Notes: generated by a model from the letters alone, not told the origin. Shown: positions 6,872-13,925, counted from the stretch's first letter. The stretch: DNA of 64,000 nt from Leptospira terpstrae serovar Hualin str. LT 11-33 = ATCC 700639 (GCF_000332495.1 NZ_AOGW02000009.1:293501-357500); one strand, 5' to 3'. Program-made: numbers and translations.

Positions 6872-7533
6872 TGGAACGTCGAATTTCCCATCCATTTTCA
6901 TTTACGCAAGACTATCGAGCTTCTTCGGAATTACCTCCGCCGATTTATACGGAGACTTTCAGTATTGGAAAAATCGATATTGAAAAAGAAAAGAAATTGG
7001 TGATACGAAACGCACTTGTTCAGAGTTATTTTTTTAGATCAACTCAGGCACTTTCGAACCCGGTGACTCTTGCCATTGTGTTAGCCGATAATTTAGAAGA
7101 AGTTCTAAATGACGGTTTTACAAAGTTAGTTGATTATGGATCGGGAATCTTTGCTCCTGAAAACAATATCCCAGCAAACTCTCCATTTCCAGAATTAAGT
7201 GTTGCTGATAAAATTTCTAGAATGCCAACGATTGTTTGTTATGAGGACATTTTAGAATATGAAGATTATATCGATGAAGAGAATTTCTCAAACCCTCAAT
7301 ATGATTTTGCTTCTGCTTCAAAACTTTTAATCGGTAACACTTTAGTAGATACCTTTCTTTTAAATGGAACTCCTTATCCTGTCCCCGGAGATATTCCGAT
7401 CAAAAACCCAAATGGAAAGAGTTTTCTATATTTCTTTCCTTATACTGCAAAGTGCCAAAGAACAAGGGTCGCAATGAGTGGTCGTATCAATTTTTCAATC
7501 GTTTCCCTCTCTGATGAAGATGAGGAGGAATAA
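6871..7533 (+). CDS. Candidate structural protein, 220 aa
   Basis: The frame is open from 6781, but that part lies inside the preceding gene; the ATG at 6871 overlaps its stop and is chosen. Residues 30-65 form strands (ETFSIGKIDIEKEKKLVIRN), followed by a mixed centre and a C-terminal strand pair (TRVAMSGRINFSIVSL), ending in an acidic tail DEDEEE. There is no signal or membrane span. Position directly ahead of the receptor-binding gene suggests a capsid, penton or spike-anchor protein. Confidence 0.5.
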   Translation: MERRISHPFSFTQDYRASSELPPPIYTETFSIGKIDIEKEKKLVIRNALVQSYFFRSTQALSNPVTLAIVLADNLEEVLNDGFTKLVDYGSGIFAPENNIPANSPFPELSVADKISRMPTIVCYEDILEYEDYIDEENFSNPQYDFASASKLLIGNTLVDTFLLNGTPYPVPGDIPIKNPNGKSFLYFFPYTAKCQRTRVAMSGRINFSIVSLSDEDEEE

Positions 7534-7536
7534 AGT

Positions 7537-9342
7537 ATGTCGAAACAGATTTATTCCGCTTGGTTAGATTGGCCAGTCGGTGGAGAAATTTTTGCAAACA
7601 TATATGCTACTGATTGGGAAAACGAATACGCTGATTTAGCGGAAGTTTCCGATTTAGATGATCTAAGAGAAGACATCTTAGATCAGTTTAACGAACTTAC
7701 AGAAAGGTTCGATAGACTTGCTCATGGTGAAGCACCTTCTCAAGATTCAAGGAATGGTCATAGGAAGTATCTATGGGAATTCTTTGAACTTATTTCAACC
7801 GATCAAATCGACGGGTACAAACAACAAATGCAATTTTTTTCCAATGCACTTGGAGAAAAGATCAATGGTTTAGATTCAGACAGTTCAACTGGAATAGTTA
7901 TTTCAAATGCAAATCCAGTAAGACCTCGCATTGTACAAAATAAACCTAAATGGGAAAACGTTCAATTAAAGCCGGAAGGCTTTCCTCCTGCACATCACAC
8001 ACATACAAAAACAGATATTACCGACTTAGGTGAATTAGGTGGAGGGGTTTCATCTTGGAACGATCTAACAGATAAACCAACAGTTTTCCCTCCAAGTAAT
8101 CATAATCATAATTGGCCTGATATTAATGGAAAGCCTGCTTCATTTCCTCCGAGTTCTCATGGACACGATTGGGATGAGGTATCAGGAAAGCCCTCTTCGT
8201 TTCCAGCAAGTCCTCATGGTCACGCTTGGGAAGATATATCGGGAAAACCTTCAACATTTCCTCCTACAGCTCACAACCATACACAAGCAAACATCTTAGG
8301 GCTTCCTGCTCTTTTAGCTAGTTTACAATCTCAAATTGATACTCTCTCCGGAGGTGGGTCCACTAACGAGGCAATCAAAGCATTTGCTGGATGGTTTGCA
8401 GATCATTGGATAATTAGATCAGGTTTAGTTGATAACAATTGGTATTCAATTTGTTGGTCTCCTGAAAGAGAAATCTTTGTAGCCGTAGCTGCTTCTGGAA
8501 CAGGCAACAGAGTTATGACCTCTCCGGATGGCATCACATGGACCATAAGAACAAGTGCTGCAGATAACGGGTGGTATTCAGTTTGTTGGTCACCAAAGAG
8601 AGGAATCTTTGTAGCTGTTTCATATAACGGAACAGGCAACAGAGTTATGACCTCTCCAGATGGAATAACTTGGACAATAAGAACAAGTGCTGCAGATAAT
8701 CAATGGTGGTCAGTTTGTTGGTCTGAGGAAAACGAAATCTTTGTAGCTGTAGCTGGCACTGGAACAGGTAACAGAGTTATGACCTCTCCGGATGGCATTA
8801 CATGGACTTCTCAAGTCAGTGCTGCAGATAATCAATGGTATTCAGTTTGCTGGTCACCAAAGAGAGGAATCTTTGTTGCTGTTTCAAGTGATGGAATAGG
8901 CAACAGAGTTATGACCTCTCCGGATGGCATCACATGGACCATAAGAACAAGTGCTGCAGATAATCAATGGAAATCAGTTTGTTGGTCTGAGGAAAAAGAA
9001 ATCTTTGTTGCTGTTTCAGTTTCTGGAATAGGTAACAGAGTCATGACCTCTCCAGACGGTATAACTTGGACTTCTCGAATAACACCAAACGTAGGAAATA
9101 GTTGGCAATCAGTTTGCTATGCTCCTAAACTTGGCCTCTTCGTTGCTGTTGCTATTTCTGGCACTGACAAAGTCATGACTTCACCTGATGGTATAAACTG
9201 GACACAACGATCAACACCTACAGATGGAAGTTCCTGGTATTCAGTTTGTTGGTCTCCAAAGTTAGGAACATTAGTAGCTGTTTGCCATATAGGAAATAAA
9301 GTTATGACAACTAGAACAGGTTTAGGGGCAGGTCACTTATAA
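7537..9342 (+). CDS. Receptor-binding/spike protein with HxH fibre repeats and seven-blade propeller
   Basis: The 601-residue protein starts behind GAGGAGGAATAAAGT, the best Shine-Dalgarno of the module. Residues 1-145 are an N-terminal attachment region; residues 146-255 carry four to five copies of a W-x-D/E-I/V-x-GKP-x-x-FPP-x-x-HxH unit, typical of phage fibre shafts; residues about 300-595 hold seven repeats of about 44 residues built as W-x-S-V-C-W-S ... I-F-V-A-V ... NRVMTSPDGITWT, consistent with a seven-blade beta-propeller. Each blade has a Cys in the VCWS strand. Such propellers bind cell-surface ligands. The stop abuts the next ATG. In a tail-less virion this would be the vertex spike; in a tailed phage, a fibre. 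Confidence 0.75.
   Translation: MSKQIYSAWLDWPVGGEIFANIYATDWENEYADLAEVSDLDDLREDILDQFNELTERFDRLAHGEAPSQDSRNGHRKYLWEFFELISTDQIDGYKQQMQFFSNALGEKINGLDSDSSTGIVISNANPVRPRIVQNKPKWENVQLKPEGFPPAHHTHTKTDITDLGELGGGVSSWNDLTDKPTVFPPSNHNHNWPDINGKPASFPPSSHGHDWDEVSGKPSSFPASPHGHAWEDISGKPSTFPPTAHNHTQANILGLPALLASLQSQIDTLSGGGSTNEAIKAFAGWFADHWIIRSGLVDNNWYSICWSPEREIFVAVAASGTGNRVMTSPDGITWTIRTSAADNGWYSVCWSPKRGIFVAVSYNGTGNRVMTSPDGITWTIRTSAADNQWWSVCWSEENEIFVAVAGTGTGNRVMTSPDGITWTSQVSAADNQWYSVCWSPKRGIFVAVSSDGIGNRVMTSPDGITWTIRTSAADNQWKSVCWSEEKEIFVAVSVSGIGNRVMTSPDGITWTSRITPNVGNSWQSVCYAPKLGLFVAVAISGTDKVMTSPDGINWTQRSTPTDGSSWYSVCWSPKLGTLVAVCHIGNKVMTTRTGLGAGHL
8440..9320 (+). repeat. Seven tandem 132-135 bp repeats inside the receptor-binding gene
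   Basis: TGG codons opening each unit stand at 8440, 8572, 8704, 8836, 8968, 9103 and 9235: spacing is 132 bases, once 135. Several units are nearly identical in DNA (for example around 8505-8550, 8635-8680 and 8900-8950), while the last two have diverged. High DNA identity between blades indicates recent duplication or gene conversion. Confidence 0.85.
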
Positions 9343-9686
9343 TGGAAATCGGCTTCCAAGAGTTAGTTGGTGCAGTAACAGGTATTTCTATTTACTATGT
9401 AAATTCACAAGTAAATCAGAAGCTCTCTAATTTCAAAGAAGAGTTAAACGAAAAAATCCAATCCAACACTGACAAGATTACTGAAGTAAAATCAGAGCAT
9501 GATCGCAACAATGATAAGGTCATGTCTGAACTTTCAACTCTAAATAGAAATTTAGAAAGAACTGAAACCACCATGAGAAAGTTCTCTGATGAGTCTTCAG
9601 CTACAAGAGATTTAGTTTTAAAAATATATGAACAAATAATGGTCGGGCTTGAAAAGAAGCCAACTAGTAAAGGAAAGCGAAAATGA
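9342..9686 (+). CDS. Coiled-coil protein with N-terminal hydrophobic segment, 114 aa
   Basis: The first 22 residues are moderately hydrophobic (LVGAVTGISIYYV), followed by about 75 residues of polar heptads (KLSNFKEELNEKIQSNTDKI and on), a likely coiled coil, and a basic tail ending GKRK. The tail GKRK is encoded by the AAGCGAAAA motif that also serves the next gene, with the stop in an ATGA overlap. Layout resembles small membrane-bound coiled-coil proteins of lysis or virion modules. Family unknown. Confidence 0.6.
   Translation: MEIGFQELVGAVTGISIYYVNSQVNQKLSNFKEELNEKIQSNTDKITEVKSEHDRNNDKVMSELSTLNRNLERTETTMRKFSDESSATRDLVLKIYEQIMVGLEKKPTSKGKRK
9671..9682 (+). promoter_or_regulatory. AAGCGAAA start-site motif, copy 5
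   Basis: AGGAAAGCGAAA ends at the ATG at 9683 and lies inside the coding end of the previous gene, where it encodes Gly-Lys-Arg-Lys. Confidence 0.65.
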
Positions 9687-10192
9687 GCAATGTAAACTAT
9701 TATCCAAATCGATTTCTTGAAACAATGCCAACGGAATCTTTAATTCCGGGATGGGATGTTCCATGGATACCAAACAGTAAAAACAGCGTTCCGCGTTATG
9801 CGTTGGATTACTCGTTAAGCGGAGTAACACAACCGATTGGCTTTGATATTGATACTTTCAACTATTTAAGCCAATTCAAAGGCTTTAAGCACAATGCAGA
9901 ATTGAAACGACTTTCTTTTGTTGTAAAGAAGGAAACTGTCTTTCGGAAAACTCTTGCTTCTACTCTTTTTTCAACAGATCAAGAGATCCAGAAATTTAGA
10001 GAAACAATCTTATCAAAACATACTTCTTTGAATCAGTTGAAAGAGTATGTATTTGAAGAAGGCGGTTTAGTTGATCCCATCCGAACCATTGCAGATACAA
10101 CCGGAACCAAAAAAGAAGAAGTCAAAGATGGATTAAAATACGGAACCTATGCAGCAGTTGGTTTCGGTCTTTTTCTTTTACTTAGAAAGTAA
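9683..10192 (+). CDS. Phage protein with C-terminal membrane anchor, 169 aa
   Basis: A soluble 140-residue domain (no recognised motif) is followed by YGTYAAVGFGLFLLLRK, a single C-terminal hydrophobic span with a basic end. This tail-anchored layout is shared with the products of 3761, 10193 and 10675, which suggests a common location in a membrane, either host or virion. The stop TAA is followed immediately by the next ATG. Confidence 0.6.
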   Translation: MSNVNYYPNRFLETMPTESLIPGWDVPWIPNSKNSVPRYALDYSLSGVTQPIGFDIDTFNYLSQFKGFKHNAELKRLSFVVKKETVFRKTLASTLFSTDQEIQKFRETILSKHTSLNQLKEYVFEEGGLVDPIRTIADTTGTKKEEVKDGLKYGTYAAVGFGLFLLLRK

Positions 10193-10678
10193 ATGAGTTT
10201 AGAAGTAACACAGGCTAACAATTCAATTGAACTAGTTACTTCTAGACTTCAATCATTTTGGAAGGATTTAAAGAAAGCTATTCCAGAGGCGGAATTGTTT
10301 GAAACCAAAAGATCAAACGAAAGACAAACCTATCTTTATTCTTTGGGGAGAACGAGATCCGGAGAGATCGTAACTTATGCAACAGCCGGAAATTCTCCAC
10401 ATAATCATGGTTTGGCTTTTGATATAAGGAATGTCAATTTTACAAACAGAGAAAAAGACATTAGAGAGTTACTGAGTAAAAACTCTGATATAGCCTGGGG
10501 AATGGATTTTTGGAGAATCGACACTAAAACAAAGAAGAAAGTAAAATTCCCAGATTCAGCTCATTTTCAAATCAAAGGTTGGAGAAGATTTGTTCCAGGA
10601 CTCAATGGCAAGATTATCTTCCCTATCGTAGCAGTTATTGGAATTTCAATTTATAGTTTAAGAGGTAAGCGAAAATGA
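10193..10678 (+). CDS. M15-family peptidoglycan peptidase with C-terminal membrane anchor
   Basis: The 161-residue protein carries the M15/VanY zinc-peptidase motifs: SPHNHGLAFDI (S-x-H-x-x-G-x-A-x-D, zinc His and Asp) at about residues 66-76 and DSAHFQ (second zinc His) at about 123. M15 enzymes cut D-Ala or L-Ala/D-Glu cross-peptides of peptidoglycan. Unusually, the catalytic domain is followed by a hydrophobic span (IIFPIVAVIGISIYSL) and a GKRK tail, so the enzyme is tail-anchored in a membrane. That would suit a virion-membrane lysin used at entry as in membrane-containing phages, or a signal-arrest-like host lysin. The start directly follows the stop of the preceding gene. Confidence 0.8.
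   Translation: MSLEVTQANNSIELVTSRLQSFWKDLKKAIPEAELFETKRSNERQTYLYSLGRTRSGEIVTYATAGNSPHNHGLAFDIRNVNFTNREKDIRELLSKNSDIAWGMDFWRIDTKTKKKVKFPDSAHFQIKGWRRFVPGLNGKIIFPIVAVIGISIYSLRGKRK
10662..10674 (+). promoter_or_regulatory. AAGCGAAA start-site motif, copy 6
   Basis: GAGGTAAGCGAAA ends at the ATG at 10675 and at the same time encodes the Arg-Gly-Lys-Arg-Lys tail of the peptidase upstream. Confidence 0.7.
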
Positions 10679-11025
10679 AAGGTCGAGTTTATGTTTATGT
10701 ACCAACAAACAAGAAGTACAACTACCCAAAAGTAGAAGGACTATTGTATAACACTCAAGAGAAGAGATTTTCTTTTCTATCTGAAGTCGATGTAAATGGA
10801 AAAGCAATCGGAGAAACTGCCGGTAAAGCTATCAGAGATTTTCAAACAATGAATCCGGGTGTTGGAATTATTAAAGTTGAAACAAAACCAATTTCAACTA
10901 CAACCACTACAACCCAAACCCCACCAAAGGCAAACGTGACCACAAATCAAACGAACGCTAAAGAGAAATCTGGTTCAAGTGTTCTTTTGGTAATAGCAGC
11001 GATTGCAGCCGGTTTTTTCTTCTAG
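10675..11025 (+). CDS. Small phage protein with Thr-rich linker and C-terminal membrane span, 116 aa
   Basis: Residues 1-70 look like a small beta-rich domain (GRVYVYVPTNKKYNY ...), residues 75-100 form a Thr/Pro/Asn linker, and the C-terminus is a hydrophobic anchor (SVLLVIAAIAAGFFF) without basic end. Start overlaps the previous stop (ATGA). It is another tail-anchored protein of the module; function unknown. Confidence 0.55.
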   Translation: MKGRVYVYVPTNKKYNYPKVEGLLYNTQEKRFSFLSEVDVNGKAIGETAGKAIRDFQTMNPGVGIIKVETKPISTTTTTTQTPPKANVTTNQTNAKEKSGSSVLLVIAAIAAGFFF

Positions 11026-11032
11026 TTAAAAG

Positions 11033-11710
11033 ATGGATTCATTTACAGATCATCTTTTAACGGAAACAGATTATCTTTCTCAAAGAGATAATATAAATCC
11101 TTACACCATCGAGGACGGAAAAGTTTTTGATAAAAAAGGAAAGTATCTTTTTGATTTAGAAGACTTTGAAAAATACGAACACCTACTCTATGATCGAGTT
11201 ACAAAGTGTTTTATATCTGCTGGTTCCATGTTCTGTGGATTCTTACACGAAAGAAGAATTATCAAAACTATTGTCGATGAAGTCGCATATGAACTTGCAT
11301 TAGACAAAGTAATGAAAAAGGGAGAAACAAGATTCCTTTGGGCAGTTCATAAAAGACTGATGAACGAGGTCATTCTAAAGGATTCAGATTTCATGTTTGA
11401 TTTTGAAAAGGCTACTCTTTCAGCAATCCAAAAGATTATGAAGAAAGGAGATCCTTTGATGATTTCACTTTACATAAAGGATTGGTATCCTTCAGGAAAA
11501 GGTCATCTAACATTTGGAAGTGGATACAGAGAAGACTTAAATGGAAAACTACTTGGTTTTAAATTAAAAGATCCATTCGGAAAACTTTTAACTAATTACA
11601 AGGACCATGACGGGGACAATTCTTTCATTCCACTTCCGGACTTTAAGAAGGCAATCAATGGTCCATCGAAAGCACCTTGTCACATTGGTTTTTTACAGGA
11701 AAAAAAATGA
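11033..11710 (+). CDS. C39-like cysteine peptidase, putative second lysin or maturation enzyme
   Basis: The 225-residue protein has a helix with a possible nucleophile (TKCFISAGSMFCGF, about residues 57-71) and, later, GHLTFGSGYRED (His in the GH-x-x-x-x-x-GY strand) followed by KDPFGKL (the N/K-D-P-[YF]-G turn). That order is typical of C39-type papain-fold peptidases, many of which are phage-encoded peptidoglycan endopeptidases. No signal peptide or membrane span is seen. It stands directly upstream of the holin-like and u-spanin-like genes, with an ATGA overlap, so it may be the soluble endolysin of the cassette. Confidence 0.5.
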   Translation: MDSFTDHLLTETDYLSQRDNINPYTIEDGKVFDKKGKYLFDLEDFEKYEHLLYDRVTKCFISAGSMFCGFLHERRIIKTIVDEVAYELALDKVMKKGETRFLWAVHKRLMNEVILKDSDFMFDFEKATLSAIQKIMKKGDPLMISLYIKDWYPSGKGHLTFGSGYREDLNGKLLGFKLKDPFGKLLTNYKDHDGDNSFIPLPDFKKAINGPSKAPCHIGFLQEKK

Positions 11711-11976
11711 AAAGCGAAAACAAAATTTTAAACTTCTTACAAAAGTTCGGGATTGCAATTTTCTTTTTAGGATTTATTGCCGATGCAGTTCTTCAGTATT
11801 TTGAACGTGCTCCGGAAGTGAAAATCCTTGGAGATAATTCTTTTCCGGCTTTTTGGTCTTTGTCTATATTGGGAATCATGTTTATTGCTTCTCCAATTTA
11901 CCCGACTGCTTGGGAAAAGTGGCGAACTCGGAATTCTTTTGGTACGTGGCCACAACTGAAGAGGAAAAGAAAATGA
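11707..11976 (+). CDS. Two-span membrane protein, holin candidate, 89 aa
   Basis: The ATG overlaps the stop of the peptidase gene. Residues 9-27 (LQKFGIAIFFLGFIADAV) and 46-66 (FWSLSILGIMFIASPIY) are hydrophobic; the C-terminus is basic (LKRKRK). Two spans, small size, and location between a peptidase and a spanin-like gene are typical for a phage holin. The first codons again contain AAGCGAAAA, here inside the gene. The stop overlaps the next ATG. Confidence 0.5.
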   Translation: MKSENKILNFLQKFGIAIFFLGFIADAVLQYFERAPEVKILGDNSFPAFWSLSILGIMFIASPIYPTAWEKWRTRNSFGTWPQLKRKRK

Positions 11977-12353
11977 AAATATTCATTTGTTTATTTATTT
12001 TCTTTTTTGGTTGTCTTAGCGTTCCTCAGAACCCATCTTCTAAGCCCCTGACAAGCCTTCTACGCAGCTCTGCAAAGGAAAAGAAGGATCTAGGTGACCA
12101 AAAGACTTCCGAGCTTCTAGAAGCGGCAGCCGATACAATTGACTCCTCTGATGAGAATGCACGTATTGCAATTGCAAACCAAGCAAGCACAGCAAAGGAA
12201 AATTCGGATCTTCAAAGGGATGCGGGTTTTACAGATGGATTAAAAGCATTGAGAAACTGGTCTATCATTGCACTTTCTCTAATTGTTCTAATCCTAGGAT
12301 TGTATGCTTATATAAAAGGCAAAATCAAAATACCTTTTTTACCTTCGCCTTAA
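11973..12353 (+). CDS. u-spanin-like lipoprotein with C-terminal transmembrane segment
   Basis: The 126-residue product starts with a lipoprotein signal (MKIFICLFIFFFGC, lipobox FFGC), continues with about 75 polar helical residues rich in Ala, Glu and Lys, and ends with a transmembrane span (WSIIALSLIVLILGLYAYI) and a short basic tail. N-terminal lipidation plus a C-terminal inner-membrane span is the defining layout of unimolecular spanins such as T1 gp11, which fuse inner and outer membrane at the end of lysis. The start is the ATG in the ATGA overlap; the frame is open further upstream but overlaps the holin candidate. Confidence 0.65.
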   Translation: MKIFICLFIFFFGCLSVPQNPSSKPLTSLLRSSAKEKKDLGDQKTSELLEAAADTIDSSDENARIAIANQASTAKENSDLQRDAGFTDGLKALRNWSIIALSLIVLILGLYAYIKGKIKIPFLPSP

Positions 12354-12357
12354 AAAG

Positions 12358-12660
12358 CTATTCATCTCCGGAGACAGAACTCCGGAGAGTCTCCGCACTA
12401 ATATTCAATTTTAAAATTTCCTCTAGATATTCTATCTCTTTCAAATCGAAAGAGTTCTTTTCCTTTTTATCTTTCAAAAACTTTATTCGCCTATCGTATG
12501 TATATTGATAATCACTTGTCTTATGTAGAATAGATCCTAAGACATCCGAGTGCGTTGGATTAAATCCATTCTGTTTTATAAATTCCTTCCTATATTCTTC
12601 CCATGATAAAACTAAATTATGTTCGCTTAAACGTGCTTGGATCTTGATAGAATTTCTCAT
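12358..12660 (-). CDS. Hypothetical 100-aa protein, possible element regulator
   Basis: This is the only minus-strand gene inside the late/structural region, transcribed away from the iteron array. The protein is charged and helical; residues 1-25 (a strand, then LSWEEYRKEFIKQNGF) and THSDVLGSIL suggest a small DNA-binding domain, but I cannot name one. Its 3' end contains a perfect hairpin shared with the convergent u-spanin transcript. The divergent arrangement over repeated sites is typical of phage switch regions, so a regulator is a fair inference. Confidence 0.55.
   Translation of the reverse strand: MRNSIKIQARLSEHNLVLSWEEYRKEFIKQNGFNPTHSDVLGSILHKTSDYQYTYDRRIKFLKDKKEKNSFDLKEIEYLEEILKLNISAETLRSSVSGDE
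12365..12388. terminator. Hairpin between convergent genes
   Basis: TCTCCGGAG (12365-12373) pairs perfectly with CTCCGGAGA (12380-12388) over a 6-base loop. On the minus strand it is followed, after 8 bases, by CTTTTT. It lies inside the last codons of the minus-strand gene and just after the u-spanin stop, so it could end transcription from both sides. Confidence 0.5.
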
Positions 12661-12715
12661 AGCACTTTCTTAATATTTACTTTTCTCTTGACAAGCCTTA
12701 TAAAAATCATTCATT

Positions 12716-12770
12716 CACTTAATATGTACTTTGTGGTCACTTGGTTTTTACTTGGTAATCACTTAGTTTT
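12716..12770. repeat. Five tandem 11-bp iterons (YACTTNGTNNT-like)
   Basis: Five consecutive 11-base units start at 12716, 12727, 12738, 12749 and 12760, each opening with CACTT or TACTT (for example CACTTGGTTTT, TACTTGGTAAT, CACTTAGTTTT). The period equals about one helical turn, so a protein would meet all copies on one DNA face. The array sits between divergent genes (12358 minus, 12816 plus) and overlaps a possible promoter (TTGGTA 12752-12757, GATACT 12776-12781). It may be an operator or an origin iteron set. Confidence 0.75.
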
Positions 12771-12790
12771 CACAAAGATACTACAAAAAA

Positions 12791-12802
12791 CTAAGCGAAA
12801 AG
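12791..12802 (+). promoter_or_regulatory. AAGCGAAA motif, copy 7 (offset from start)
   Basis: CTAAGCGAAAAG lies 13 bases before the ATG at 12816. Here the motif does not abut the start codon, so it may be part of a promoter or leader element rather than a start-codon spacer. Confidence 0.55.
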
Positions 12803-12815
12803 GTAGAAAATTTGT

Positions 12816-13553
12816 ATGGTTGATTCAGACGATGCGTTCCGCAAAATGAAAACTCTTTATGGAAAAAGGAAAAACGAGTTTCCTGATTCCGATTATACTT
12901 TAGAATTATTCACAGAAAAAAACAAAGTAGTGATAAAAGGTGAAGATATTCCAACTTCCTTCCCAGTTATCAATAGAAACTTAGAAAATCCTCATTTCAT
13001 TAACTATGAACTAAAGAAAGATGGAAATGTAATTGGCTCTGGAATATTGAAAGAGTTTAGTCCTATTGAAAAAAAGCAAGAGGAAGCTACTAGCCCACAA
13101 CTTCCAACTACTCCTCTAGATATTATGAAAGCCACGTTTGAAATGAATCGTGTTTATTCTGAAGACTTAGAGAGAGTGACTAGAAAGTATTCTGACAAGT
13201 TCGCTGAATACGATAAGGAAGTAGAACAAAGGATCAACAAACAAAAAGAAAATTTGAATGAAAAACTTGATTCTGTTGAGTATGCAAATAAACGAAGAAT
13301 GGAAATCCAAAATGAAGAGTTTGGATTGGAAAGAAAGCGTTGGGAATTGGAGAAAGAACAAATTCTTGCTCGCAAGAGGATAAGAGAAGATCGATTCCGC
13401 TTTACAGATGTTTTAGGAAAAGTTGCTGAAGGTGCAATGGAAGCTCTTTCCGCAGATCCAGAAAAATCGGTAAATCTATTGGTTACCGGAGTAAAATTTT
13501 TAGGTAAGGCTTGGAGGGGTGAATCTTTCGAAGCTGAAATTCCATCATCATGA
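12816..13553 (+). CDS. Coiled-coil phage protein, 245 aa
   Basis: Residues 1-85 form a mixed domain with strands (YTLELFTEKNKVVIKGEDI; YELKKDGNVIGSGIL); residues 105-200 are a long, highly charged coiled coil (Glu/Lys/Arg-rich); residues 205-245 are a short globular tail. No membrane span or signal. Filament-like or scaffold proteins look like this, but no family is recognised. The stop overlaps the next ATG. It starts a separate short operon (12816-14503) behind the iteron array. Confidence 0.55.
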   Translation: MVDSDDAFRKMKTLYGKRKNEFPDSDYTLELFTEKNKVVIKGEDIPTSFPVINRNLENPHFINYELKKDGNVIGSGILKEFSPIEKKQEEATSPQLPTTPLDIMKATFEMNRVYSEDLERVTRKYSDKFAEYDKEVEQRINKQKENLNEKLDSVEYANKRRMEIQNEEFGLERKRWELEKEQILARKRIREDRFRFTDVLGKVAEGAMEALSADPEKSVNLLVTGVKFLGKAWRGESFEAEIPSS

Positions 13554-13792
13554 AAAAGAAATTTCCTTTAGGTCGTATTGCAATTGCTATATCAAAGGCA
13601 ATACTTAAAGAAGGAACTCCTTACTTATTAAAAAAGATAGATCCGAATCTTAAAAAGGAAATAGAAAAGTTCCAGTTGCATAAAAAGCAAGTGGAACGGC
13701 AAGAAAAGATTCGGAACAAGTTATTTCCAAATGCAATTGAAGTAAAAGAATATCAGGTAACAGAAAATGACGAACGAAGAGAAAATATCTAA
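13550..13792 (+). CDS. Small basic protein, 80 aa
   Basis: The start ATG overlaps the previous stop. Residues 8-25 are amphipathic (GRIAIAISKAILKEGTPYLL), the rest is a charged helix with many Lys and Glu. The 3' end overlaps the next small ORF by 26 bases in another frame. Function unknown. Confidence 0.5.
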   Translation: MKKKFPLGRIAIAISKAILKEGTPYLLKKIDPNLKKEIEKFQLHKKQVERQEKIRNKLFPNAIEVKEYQVTENDERRENI

Positions 13793-13925
13793 ATTGGTTT
13801 TAGTAATGGATAAAGTAGAAAAGTTTGTATCTGCTAAAATGCCGGGTTCAGCTTTATTTAGTCCTGAATTGAAATTTATTAGGAATGAGATTAAGGATCT
13901 AAAAAGTAGCTGTAATCTTTCCTAA
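13767..13925 (+). CDS. Very small hypothetical protein, 52 aa
   Basis: The ORF starts at an ATG inside the 3' end of the preceding gene. The sequence (MTNEEKISKLVLVMDKVEKF and on) forms one helix, a Pro-Gly turn and a second helix. Overlap and direction fit translational coupling, but at this size the call rests mainly on context. Confidence 0.35.
   Translation: MTNEEKISKLVLVMDKVEKFVSAKMPGSALFSPELKFIRNEIKDLKSSCNLS

Noticed and set aside
8440..9320. CRISPR-like array
   Set aside because: Repeats are 132-135 bases long, in frame and coding for protein blades.
12716..12770. CRISPR or microsatellite
   Set aside because: Units are 11 bases without spacers and are not identical; iteron-like is the better description.
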